Source: Thalassia testudinum (Eukaryota; Streptophyta; Magnoliopsida; Alismatales; Hydrocharitaceae). From it: a stretch of DNA of 64,000 nt. The notes beneath the pieces were generated by a model that had not been told where the DNA came from, ran no database searches, and saw nothing but the letters and a program-made list of their open reading frames with translations. The translations under genes were made by a program, and so were the position numbers. Positions 44,244 through 53,896 of this stretch are shown one piece after another; position 1 is the stretch's first letter; each line of letters opens with the position of its first letter. The stretch is from NCBI GenBank assembly GCA_037157565.1, contig JAZHRO010000012.1, positions 3,436,501-3,500,500 on the forward strand, given 5' to 3'.

Positions 44244-44372
44244 AAGGGGGAGTTAATTGTAAAATAACCAAAAGCACATTCACTTTTTGCAGAAACAAAA
44301 AGGGGGAGATATTATGCAAAGTTATTTTCAAATTCATAATTATAATTTTGTTGTCAACAAAAAGGGGGAGAA
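44244..44372 (+). other. Repeated polypurine tracts of Copia-1
   Basis: AAGGGGGAG at 44244, AAAAAGGGGGAG near 44299 and again at 44359-44370, the last directly before the 3' LTR. Confidence 0.8.
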
Positions 44373-45350
44373 TGTAAGCACCTCTATTTTTATGCACCAA
44401 AATTATGTTTATTGCTAAGACTGACATTGCAAGACTATCTTAGATTGAAGCCTCTATTCAAGACAAAAGTTCAGATAGTTACTAATGTGCGTCTTTTTCA
44501 TTTATTTGAGTTTAGGACATTATTGTAAGAAACCTCAAAAAAAACTCAAAAATGATTTTTTTCGCATATCTTTTCAAAATCAAATTTTAGGGTTATTGAT
44601 CGACCAAACTTATTCATTGATCGACCAAATCACTTTGATCAACCAACATAATTAATTGACCGATCAAATCAGCCCATTTTAGGAAGTTGAGAAAAATCCT
44701 CTTGATCGACCAACCAAGCTAATTGATCGACCAACAAGTGATCGACCAACATTCTTAATTGATCGACCAAAGTACTTTTTGATCGACCAATTAACCTTAA
44801 TTGATTGACCAATTTTATTTCCTATACAAGCGAAACTTTTTGTATAAATAGAGGTCGTACTCAACTCTTTCATTAACAACTTTCAAGAGAAAAACACCTC
44901 ATATAGTTAGAGCTTCTCGTGCTTATTTCTAAAGGCATTGCACCTCGAACCTCTACGAAAAATTGGTTTGATTATTTATTAAGGTTCCATAGAAGTTATT
45001 CTTGTTATTTTATAGTGTTGTTTTGATTTACAGATCCCAAGCCTATTTGGAAGATCCGTGGTTGTTGTTTTTGCTTCTAAAGAGAAGTGGCTTGTAAGAG
45101 GTTGTGCTACCCTCATTCAAGTGGAGTGAATAGTGGATTGGCTAGCTTCGACTAGTCAAAAAAATCCTAAGCTGGGAGGCTTAGGTAGTGGTTTTTACCT
45201 GGATTGGGTTTCCACTATAAATTAAGTGTACTCCGTGCATGAATCTCTATTGTCTTATATTTTAATGTGACTCATATCTTTTAAAGCAATACTATTCATC
45301 TCTCCCCTCTAGTATTTAGTTGCGATCCATAGGATATTCTCCAACACTCA
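44373..45350 (+). repeat. 3' LTR of Copia-1
   Basis: 978 bp, TGTAAGCACC to CAACACTCA. U3 carries about ten TTGATCGACCAA motifs at 44597-44815, directly upstream of the TATA box (44843-44850). It matches the reassembled 5' LTR. Followed by GATCC, the changed copy of the target duplication. Confidence 0.92.
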
Positions 45351-45355
45351 GATCC

Positions 45356-45481
45356 AACCATACGGATCTAATCAGGGCAATGATCGGAGTTTAACGACTC
45401 CGAGATCTCCCTGATTGGACTTTCGTAGCATCAAATGCAGTCCAAGAAAAGATTAGAAGTTAAAGGGTCAGGTGATGTAAA
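45356..45481 (+). repeat. 3' LTR of Gypsy-2, second segment
   Basis: Continues 20660. Aligns with 32950-33080 of the Gypsy-3 LTR and carries the paired AATCAGGG / CCCTGATT and TCGGAGT / ACTCCGA arms (45370-45416). Cut by Copia-3; GTAAA at 45477-45481 is its duplication. Confidence 0.8.
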
Positions 45482-47200
45482 TGTTGGTGCTAGAGCACCA
45501 CGATCATTTGTTTTGATGATAACAAAACACGTGTTATTTAACATTTGCAATTTGAGTCCTAGATTTCAGGTCAATTGCAAATGTGAACGTGTTTAGATGG
45601 AGTTCGAGCTCGCATCCAGGACGGATTGGAGGAGCTTGACGGAAAACACAGGAGGTTCGCGTGGAGCGAAAGATTGGAGATGGAAGAGAAGAAGAATAGG
45701 ATAGATTCTTTTTTATCCTTTCATGTATCTCTTGTATTTATTTTCTTGCTCTTTTTGATTCCTTAGAACATTACGTTAAAGAGCCTCAAAGTACCCTAAA
45801 AGTAGTCCTAGGAACACCTGCACAACCCTAGGATACTTAGGTTTTCTGTAGAATACTTAGAAAACCAATATAGGGCTCAAACAGCATTTCCAGACGTCTA
45901 ATCCCAAAATCAGACATCTGACTGGTGTTTCAGACGTCCGATAACTGTTAGGCTGGACATAGTTAGTTCTGTCTGATGAAATCAGACGTCCAGACCTTAG
46001 ACCAGACGTCTTAGGAGATGTCTGATGACTTTGCCAGACGTCCAGTTAGTGGACCGTTGGCTGGCTTAGAAGACACTCAAGATTATGACCGTTAGAGCCT
46101 TATCAGACATCCATAGGACTTACCAGACGTCTGATAAATGACCGTTTTGCCTCGGCTGACCCAAAATCTCTTCTCAGAGATTTTCTAGCCGTTGCAACGT
46201 TTGGAAATCAATTCCCACAGTAAAACTAGGTTTCCAGACGTCCATACTTAGTGCCAGACGTCCTGTATGTGGTCTGATGGACTTACACAAAAACCCTGTT
46301 TAGATCTGATTCAAGTCAGGGAGAAACCCGCATAGAATCAGACGTCTGACCTTGAAATCAGACGTCTTAAAGTGGCCTTCCAGACGTCTGATGCCAGAGT
46401 TAGACGTCTGATAACCCTGTCAAATGCAATCATTGTCCTGATTTCGGCCTGATTCTCTTGGGCTTTGCACCCAACGGCTATGGAAGCTTTTCCAAGCCTT
46501 CCAAAGCCTTCCTAAGGCCTCTATAAATAGAGGGGAACCTTTGTAACACATATACACAAGAAGAGGAACATAAGAGACACTTAGAAATACACTTTGATAC
46601 ACTTAGCTACACATTTTCACACTCTTGTGTCCAAGAAGTTCTTGCTCTCCAAGCTCAAGTTCTACATCTTGAGAGCATCAAACAGTTTGCGCGCCTGCTC
46701 TCCCGCTGTTGATAACGAGAGCGACGTAGCGCCATCGCGTGGCACACGCACCGCGTCATCGTCGACGCACTCCTTGCAAAGGGGAGTTTCCTATTTCCTA
46801 TAGAAGCTAGGTTTAATTTTGTTGGCTCTATAGGACTGTTGTTTTATTTTATCTTTGTATTTTGGTTGGGTATTCGCTTTGCGAATTCCCGTCTCCTTCG
46901 TGGGACAAAATCCTTCTCGTGGAGAGAAGGGGTTGAGGAACGCTACCCTCGTACTTGTAGCGTGGTTGTACTGAGGTTGAATCACCCTCGTTTCAAAGTG
47001 ATTCGGTTAGTGGATTTGATCAACTAGGTTGATCGGAAAATCCTAACTCGAGAGGGTTAGGTGGTGGTTTTCACCCGGTTTGGGTTTCCACCTAAAAATC
47101 TTTGTGTACATTGTGCGATTGCTTATTTTTGTGAGATTGCTTTATATTTTTATTTCCGCAATTTTATTACGTCACCCCTCCTGGTAGGGACGAACCTTCA
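45482..47200 (+). repeat. 5' LTR of Copia-3
   Basis: Begins TGTTGGTGCTAGAGCACC (GGTGCT pairs with AGCACC), ends CCTTCA. About 15 GACGTC-type motifs at 45890-46420, TATA box TATAAATA at 46522-46529, followed by the U5 segment with GTCTCCTTCGTGGGAC and CTAACTCGAGAGGGTTAG. Confidence 0.95.
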
Positions 47201-47202
47201 AT

Positions 47203-47214
47203 TGGTATCAGAGC
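47203..47214 (+). other. Primer-binding site (initiator tRNA-Met) of Copia-3
   Basis: TGGTATCAGAGC, two bases after the LTR, perfect for the copia primer. Confidence 0.94.
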
Positions 47215-47258
47215 CGGTCTCGCGTAATCGGCGTTACAAACCGGCGAGGATCTAGATC

Positions 47259-48401
47259 ATGGAGGGAAGCATAGCCGCAGTCAGAATCTCCGAAGGGCAA
47301 TCCACCGTCCGACCACCCTATTTCGACAGGAGGGACTTCGGATATTGGAAGTTGAGGATGAAGACGTGGCTTCAAGCCACGGACTTCGCTCTATGGGGAC
47401 GTTGCGAAGCCTCATACGAGATCCCGGAGCGACCGGATGCAGGCTACTCGCAGCTGCAGATTCTAGAGCTCTCACTCAACGCAAAGGCAATGAATGCCTT
47501 GTATTGCGCGTTGAGTCTGGAAGAGTTCGAGAAAATCCAAGAGTGCACCACCGCCCACGAGATATGGAGGAGGTTGGAAGGCACTCATGAGGATTCCAGC
47601 TCGGAGGAAGAAGAAGAAGAAAAAGAAGAAGAAACCACTTGCTTTGGTTTCATGGCAATCGGAGAAAGCGACATCGACAGCGAAAGCGACTCCGACAATG
47701 AGGTAAACCTGGATTTACAAGAAGCCTTTAATGAACTTTTTGAGATTAGTAAATCACTTAGGGTAGAAAATAAAAGCATTAAAAAGAACCTTAGTTTTCT
47801 TAGAAATGAAAATGATAGGTTAGAAAAACAACTCAAGGATATAGAGACTAGTCCTAAGGATAATAACCTGTTATTAGAAAATCAAGACCTCATCAATGAA
47901 AATAATAAATTGATTGAGGAAAATAATAGTCTAAAGTTAGAAATTTTTGATTTAAAGACTAAGATGCAAATTATAGAAAGAGAAATTGCATGTCTTAGGG
48001 AAAATTCTAACAAATTAATCAACAAAGTAGATAAGTTTTATAGCCCTAAGGTTGAGAAAGGATCTCCATCCAGGAGACCTTCTAACAAATCCGGATCCAA
48101 GCTCACTTGGATACCGAAGAAAAAATTAGAATCTTGTTTTGTAGGGTTCAGGGATGACTACAACATAAAGGACTGGACCTACAAGCTCAAGGCTGGTCAA
48201 CTTAAGTTGGGAGAACCAATGAGTAGACCAAGGAGGAGAAGAAGAAGACCGACGAGACGGCGAACAAACGACGGACCCGCCGCACGTCGACCACCAGATT
48301 GGAGACCGGCGCCAATGCCCGGGCCTCCAAGCTACGGATGGGAGCCCCATCCGATGTGGCATCCACCACCACCATTCGGGCCATTTTATTGGCCATGGTA
48401 G
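47259..48401 (+). CDS. gag: Gag-like protein of Copia-3, 380 aa, no zinc knuckle
   Basis: Uninterrupted from ATG, 45 nt after the primer site, to TAG. Residues 1-110 are the N-terminal Sirevirus gag domain (RISEGQST, YWKLRMKTWLQATDFALW, NAKAMNALYCALS, HEIWRRLEGTHE). The next capsid part and the zinc knuckle of Copia-2 are missing: HE runs straight into an acidic Ser/Glu stretch. Residues about 150-270 are a coiled coil with Asn/Glu repeats. After KLTWIPKKKLES comes an Arg run (about 326-338) and a Pro/Trp-rich end (WRPAPMPGPPSYGW, YWPW). The Arg tract may bind RNA in place of the knuckle, which is inference. The open frame in a young element suggests the protein is or was made. Confidence 0.85.
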   Translation: MEGSIAAVRISEGQSTVRPPYFDRRDFGYWKLRMKTWLQATDFALWGRCEASYEIPERPDAGYSQLQILELSLNAKAMNALYCALSLEEFEKIQECTTAHEIWRRLEGTHEDSSSEEEEEEKEEETTCFGFMAIGESDIDSESDSDNEVNLDLQEAFNELFEISKSLRVENKSIKKNLSFLRNENDRLEKQLKDIETSPKDNNLLLENQDLINENNKLIEENNSLKLEIFDLKTKMQIIEREIACLRENSNKLINKVDKFYSPKVEKGSPSRRPSNKSGSKLTWIPKKKLESCFVGFRDDYNIKDWTYKLKAGQLKLGEPMSRPRRRRRRPTRRRTNDGPAARRPPDWRPAPMPGPPSYGWEPHPMWHPPPPFGPFYWPW

Positions 48402-48447
48402 GTGAGGTAAAACCCTTTACCCTATCTTTTTATCATAAGCATTTAGA

Positions 48448-48727
48448 TAGGGGGAGTTAAAAAATGATGAGCTAATTGTCAATTTTTAAGAGGGAGATGT
48501 AAGGTAGCTAAATTTCCTTTAGAAAGGGGGAGAAAAATAATAGCTATCGCATTGTTACAAAAAGGGGGAGGATATTACCTTTGTTAAAATAAATTCATAG
48601 AAGAGCATGTTTTAAGGGGGAGTTATAAGAAATGTAAAATCAATTAAACCTTTTTGATAATGTCAAAAAGGGGGAGAATTTTATGCATTATTATTTACGG
48701 TTTTTTCATCATCAAAAAGGGGGAGAT
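48448..48727 (+). other. Repeated polypurine tracts of Copia-3
   Basis: Seven tracts of the AGGGGGAG type between 48448 and 48726, most preceded by a run of A; the last (AAAAAGGGGGAGAT) abuts the 3' LTR. The number and spacing parallel Copia-2. Confidence 0.82.
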
Positions 48728-50446
48728 TGTTGGTGCTAGAGCACCACGATCATTTGTTTTGATGATAACAAAACACGTGTTATTTAACATTTGCAATTTG
48801 AGTCCTAGATTTCAGGTCAATTGCAAATGTGAACGTGTTTAGACGGAGTTCGAGCTCGCATCCAGGACGGATTGGAGGAGCTTGACGGAAAACACAGGAG
48901 GTTCGCGTGGAGCGAAAGATTGGAGATGGAAGAGAAGAAGAATAGGATAGATTCTTTTTTATCCTTTCATGTATCTCTTGTATTTATTTTCTTGCTCTTT
49001 TTGATTCCTTAGAACATTATGTTAAAGAGCCTCAAAGTACCCTAAAAGTAGTCCTAGGAACACCTGCACAACCCTAGGATACTTAGGTTTTCTGTAGAAT
49101 ACTTAGAAAATCAATATAGGGCTCAAACAGCATTTCCAGACGTCTAATCCCAAAATCAGACGTCTGACTGGTGTTTCAGACGTCCGATAACTGTTAGGCT
49201 GGACATAGTTAGTTCTGTCTGATGAAATCAGACGTCCAGACCTTAGACCAGACGTCTTAGGAGATGTCTGATGACTTTGCCAGACGTACAGTTAGTGGAC
49301 CGTTGGCTGGCTTAGAAGACACTCAAGATTATGACCGTTAGAGCCTTATCAGACATCCATAGGACTTACCAGACGTCTGATAAATGACCGTTTTGCCTCG
49401 GCTGACCCAAAATCTCTTCTCAGAGATTTTCTAGCCGTTGCAACGTTTGGAAATCAATTCCCACAGTAAAACTAGGTTTCCAGACGTCCATACTTAGTGC
49501 CAGACGTCCTGTATGTGGTCTGATGGACTTACACAAAAATCCTGTTTAGATCTGATTCAAGTCAGGGAGAAACCCGCATAGAATCAGACGTCTGACCTTG
49601 AAATCAGACGTCTTAAAGTGGCCTTCCAGACGTCTGATGCCAGAGTTAGACGTCTGATAACCCTGTCAAATGCAATCATTGTCCTGATTTCAGCCTGATT
49701 CTCTTGGGCTTTGCACCCAACGGCTATGGAAGCTTTTCCAAGCCTTCCAAAGCCTTCCTAAGGCCTCTATAAATAGAGGGGAACCTTTGTAACACATATA
49801 CACAAGAAGAGGAACATAAGAGACACTTAGAAATACACTTGGATACACTTAGCTACACATTTTCACACTCTTGTGTCCAAGAAGTTCTTGCTCTCCAAGC
49901 TCAAGTTCTACATCTTGAGAGCATCAAACAGTTTGCGCGCCCGCTCTCCCGCTGTTGATAACGAGAGCGACGTAGCGCCATCGCGTGGCACACGCACCGC
50001 GTCATCGTCGACGCACTCCTTGCAAAGGGGAGTTTCCTATTTCCTATAGAAGCTAGGTTTAATTTTGTTGGCTCTATAGGACTGTTGTTTTATTTTATCT
50101 TTGTATTTTGGTTGGGTATTCGCTTTGCGAATTCCCGTCTCCTTCGTGGGACAAAATCCTTCTCGTGGAGAGAAGGGGTTGAGGAACGCTACCCTCGTAC
50201 TTGTAGCGTGGTTGTACTGAGGTTGAATCACCCTCGTTTCAAAGTGATTCGGTTAGTGGATTTGATCAACTAGGTTGATCGGAAAATCCTAACTCGAGAG
50301 GGTTAGGTGGTGGTTTTCACCCGGTTTGGGTTTCCACCTAAAAATCTTTGTGTACATTGTGCGATTGCTTATTTTTGTGAGATTGCTTTATATTTTTATT
50401 TCCGCAATTTTATTACGTCACCCCTCCTGGTAGGGACGAACCTTCA
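48728..50446 (+). repeat. 3' LTR of Copia-3
   Basis: Near-identical to 45482-47200 at a constant offset of 3246. Differences noted include GACGG for GATGG, TTATG for TTACG, AAAATC for AAAACC, GACGTACAG for GACGTCCAG and CAGCC for CGGCC. TATA box 49768-49775. Followed by GTAAA. Confidence 0.95.
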
Positions 50447-50451
50447 GTAAA

Positions 50452-51954
50452 TCCATACTTCAGACGACAAATCCAACTGCACGGATGGGTTCGGATCGAT
50501 GATCGTAGCCCAACGACACAAAAATTGATCTAATCCGATATCCGTGGCACCAACTACAGCTTAGAGAAGATGGATGGCAAAGATGGTGCCATGTGGTGCC
50601 ATCTCAACTGCCCAAACTGGCCCAAGACTGGCCACTGCCTCTCTCTCCTCAACCGCGCAGATGATCTCAGCTGTATGATCAAAATCCAATAGTTGAGAGA
50701 GCTCATCCTCAAAACTTAAATGTGCCTTAAAACAAGGCGTGGCACAGTAGTCTTGATGCTTCCTCTGGAGCTGAAGGTATGGGGTCGAACCTCCGCAGAG
50801 CTTAAATCAAGTAGGCGAGCAGCATGGATCAAATTGCACCCTTGGATTTTGATCGAGCAGTGATGGAGGCGCGACATGGCAGCACGGATGGGTGCAGATC
50901 ATAAACGCGCATGATGACATGCATTCGAACGTTTGATTAGGCATGGGCATGTGATAAGGCACGGATGCATCTTAAGCCATTCGATTTCGTGATCGAACGG
51001 CTGAGATTAAGAGATCGTGAGCTTGAGCGTTGAAGAAGAGAAGATGGAGTGAGCACGAGGCGATCTAAGCTGTCGGATGTGAGATGGATGGCTAAGATTG
51101 TCTGTTTGTGCATGAACATTGATTACAGAGGAAGAAGAAGAGGCGGGGAGTGCATGACCTTTAGCCACATTTAGGCTTTAGTGATGAATAAATTGATCAC
51201 TAATGACCTATGCATTTAATGTTTAACAATGAAATGACCTATTTTCCCCATCCAATCTTCACCTATAAAAGGCCCTATGACCCCCACACTTTCTTTATCC
51301 CTTCCTTCATCTCTCTCCCTCTCTTAAGTTATAAAGAAGCTTGTCCCAAACTCGGGATGCTCCTCTAGAGTAAAAATCAAAATTTTGTTCACTTCTCACC
51401 CCGTTCGTGGAGCACTCGTGGTCGTTTTCTCGCCTCCATTCCGGAAGTTGATCCCACGACGACGACGCCCTACCTCGCCCCCGGTTCTTCTCGCTTCATT
51501 GTCAATCCTCCGTCTTCTCTCTTCTTCTTCTAGGCATTGCCCATCTGGCTCGTCCTTCATGCAGCCGTCGAGGAGGATAACTTCCCTCCCTTCTGTTTAC
51601 CGCTTTCTAGATTAGATTTCCTGCTTTCTAGTTATAGTTGTAACAACATTATTTTGATTATAAAAGTTATTCTTTTTCTCTTTCCCTATATCTATTTATA
51701 TATATATATCACTTTAGTTATAGTGTTTATATTGCAAGTAGAGTAGAATCATTGTGATTATCTCGTCTTTAAATAAAAATTTAAAAAAATATATAATTGC
51801 GGATTTCAAATCAACGTAACCTCCCTGTGTTTGACCCGGGACTCCTTTTGAGTTTCGATAAAATTATTTGATTGTTCGAATTTTCTCGTAAATTATACTA
51901 CGACGGCAAGTTTTCAAAACTCAAATCTTTTTGCGACGAATTTTTGATACAACA
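50452..51954 (+). repeat. 3' LTR of Gypsy-2, third segment
   Basis: Rest of the LTR begun at 20465. Carries the AGCC...GGCT inverted repeat 50975-51002, the TTAGTGAT / ATCACTAA repeat 51178-51203 and the TATA box 51264-51270. The end (GTGTTTGACCCGG, TACTACGACGG, ATACAACA) matches gypsy LTR ends elsewhere in the window. The next five bases, GTAAT, would be the target duplication. Confidence 0.8.
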
Positions 51955-51959
51955 GTAAT

Positions 51960-52818
51960 GTAGATCTAGCTTCTGCTAGCTAATACTTTGACATGGAGGA
52001 GCAAGCCTCCATGTACTCGGACGATTATCATATGCAAACTCGTCTTCTGAATTTGAAGACGTGTGCGCCCTAGGGAACATCCCATACTCTACTACTTATA
52101 ACCCAGGGTGGTGCAACCATCCAAACTTTGCCTGGTCCAACAACCCTTAGCTCCAAAACCTCGCTAGGGGACCAGTGTGACCATCCGCTCTCGTCATCGC
52201 AAGGGCCTAATATTGTCCGCAAGCAAATCCACCACCGGACTCTTGTGCACCTCAAACAATTACACATCAAACCCTCATGATAAGTTGATGCGAATGACGA
52301 TGGAAATGTCGAAGCGCCATGAATAGAATATGACTTCTCTTCAACACCAATTGGTGCAATAGAATACTGATATTAGTCAACTGCGCATGACGAATTGATC
52401 TCAAGGCGTTCTTCCTACCCAACCTGTCCTTAACCTGCGAAATTTTGTACCTCGTGGTTCGCAACCACAGGTGTGACCTTTCAGGGGTAGGTTCACCAGA
52501 TTCCACAAGCTCCAAGTACTCCATTGGGATTTCAGGCTAATCCTGCAATAGCACATCAACCCTATGTCTTCGTTGTGAACCCTCCTCCACCTTATGATCC
52601 CACTAGACCTGCGACGTCCAATGTGATTACTAAAAGGAGCGGTAAACAGATCGTCAATCCTCCTCGACCTGATCCTGGCCCATCTTCTTCCCCATCCTCC
52701 CATTTGGGTTGCACACTGCATTCTTGTGAGGATGACATACCCAAACTGGTGCCAGAATCTATCCCATTCCTTGAGCCTTTGCTAAGGGAGCCAAAAGGCA
52801 AGAGAAAGAACACATAGA
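51960..52818 (+). pseudogene. gag: gag C-terminal part of Gypsy-4 (broken)
   Basis: The YNPGWCNHPNFAWSNN motif at about 52098 matches the Gypsy-1 gag tail (YNPGWHQHLNFSWSGN, near 5571). After several stops and a frame change, 52524-52816 is open, with VNPPPPYDPTRP and NVITKRSGKQIVNPPRPD, the usual boundary between gag and protease in Athila elements. Ends at TAG 52815-52817, with the protease in the same frame beyond it. Confidence 0.75.
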
Positions 52819-53891
52819 CCTTTGATAATCTATGTGATTTATTCAAGGAATTTGAGATTAAGGTTCCCTTGCTAGAGGTGATCGACCACATCTCGTCTAT
52901 CACCCATTTCTTTAAAGACTACACTATACCTAGGCGACAGCAAAAGAAAACCAAGAACCTGGTGGTTCTCTCGCCTCATGTGAGTTGTGCTATATTGTCA
53001 AAATTACCACCAAAGCAGAAAGACCTAGGCACCCCTCTCATTTCATGCAGCATCAAAGGCTATAACTTTAATCATGCCTTGCTAGATTTAGGATCTTCTA
53101 GTAACCTTGTACCGACCATCATGTTCCAGAAATTTGCCTTAGGAAATCGAAAACTCACCCCTAGTACATTACAATTGGCAGATCGCTCTATCAAAATCCT
53201 ATGGGGTGTAGTGGAAGATGTTGTGGCTAGGGTCAACAGTCTTTGTTTTCCTGTTGACTTTCTTGTATTAGACATGGCAGTTCCTGATTCACTTTCTGAT
53301 TACCCGAACATCCTCGGAAGACCATTGTCGGCCATAGCCCATGCCCATATTGATTGTGAATTAGGCTACATTGAGATTAACGTGGGCTTTAAAAAGCTCA
53401 AACTTAACATTTTAAAGGTCGCGATCTTATCAAGGATGACACGTTTGACGATGACATGGCCGTTAGTGCATGTATTAGATTGGTAAGGACCTATTCAAAC
53501 TGCTACGATGTACCCTTGGAGAATCACCATGACCTGACTAACCTTTACTGTGGCATTTCCCTACCCCTCCCCTTACCCTTATCTCTTCCTGACCAGACCC
53601 CTGATGAGGTCCACTTCGCTTCTTACGCCTCGTGGTCTAAGTCATTTTCGAGCTGCTCACCTCCAGTCTACCCCTTTGAAGACTGGAGTGCCCTTCTTTC
53701 CTACCAAATCAAGTGGAAGCGACATTCCACACTAGGACCTTGTTCCCAAATTCTAATCACTAGGGTTCTCCTTCCTTGAATCCATCAATCCACAACGCCC
53801 TTCTTCTTGGCCAAACTGAGGGCCAATTTCCTTTACCCCTCATCCTTTCATTTGATCCTTTTGGGACACTTGAAGGAAACTTTTTCGCTTG
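52819..53891 (+). pseudogene. Protease region of Gypsy-4
   Basis: 52869-53486 is open: LLEVIDHISSITHFFKDY, VVLSPHVSCAILSKLPPKQKDLG, then the active-site loop LLDLGSSSNLVP and FPVDFLVLDMAV, ILGRPLSAIAHAHIDC. It is the same domain as Gypsy-1 6371-7125 but without that element's G-run frameshift. A frame change near 53456 leads to the linker before RT (53456-53779), Pro/Leu/Ser-rich. Cut at 53896 by the minus-strand solo LTR. Confidence 0.8.
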
Positions 53892-53896
53892 AAAGA

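Larger units (their letters stand above)
20661..45350 (+). mobile_element. Copia-1: Sirevirus-type element carrying three nested insertions
   Basis: LTRs start TGTAAGCACC/TGTAATCACT and end CAAC(A/C)CTCA. The 5' LTR is in three pieces (20661-20770, 22999-23210, 28722-29389); the 3' LTR is intact at 44373-45350. Removing the solo LTR, Copia-2 and Gypsy-3 leaves about 9.2 kb with gag, protease remnant, integrase, RT, RNase H, a third ORF and repeated polypurine tracts. That order, with integrase before RT, is copia; the extra ORF and tracts point to the SIRE/Maximus (Sirevirus) lineage. Stops and frameshifts throughout show an old, dead copy. Confidence 0.9.
45482..50446 (+). mobile_element. 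Copia-3: young non-autonomous Sirevirus-type element with intact gag-like ORF
   Basis: Two LTRs of exactly 1719 bp (45482-47200 and 48728-50446) and a perfect target duplication GTAAA (45477-45481 and 50447-50451). I count about nine single-base differences between the LTRs by eye, mostly C/T or G/A, so this is the youngest insertion in the window. The interior is only 1527 bp: initiator tRNA-Met primer site, one 380-codon ORF and seven polypurine-like tracts. It has no pol. It must borrow enzymes from an autonomous Sirevirus, and its intact signals suggest it could still be mobilised if one exists. Confidence 0.95.
15841..51954 (+). mobile_element. Gypsy-2: 5'-truncated Athila-type element, 3' LTR split by two copia insertions
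   Basis: Own sequence is 15841-20660, 45356-45481 and 50452-51954. It starts abruptly in the protease C-terminus next to the minus-strand LTR, then carries the RT, RNase H and integrase remnants, a 3' UTR, and an LTR beginning at 20465. That LTR was split by Copia-1 and later by Copia-3. Joining the three parts gives an LTR with one TATA box and the usual CAACA end. The element sits in Gypsy-4; its 5' half and left target duplication are not visible. Confidence 0.8.

Noticed and set aside
46839..47027. Frame of 62 codons repeated identically at 50085-50273
   Set aside because: It is the U5 part of the two near-identical Copia-3 LTRs; identity reflects recent insertion, not coding.
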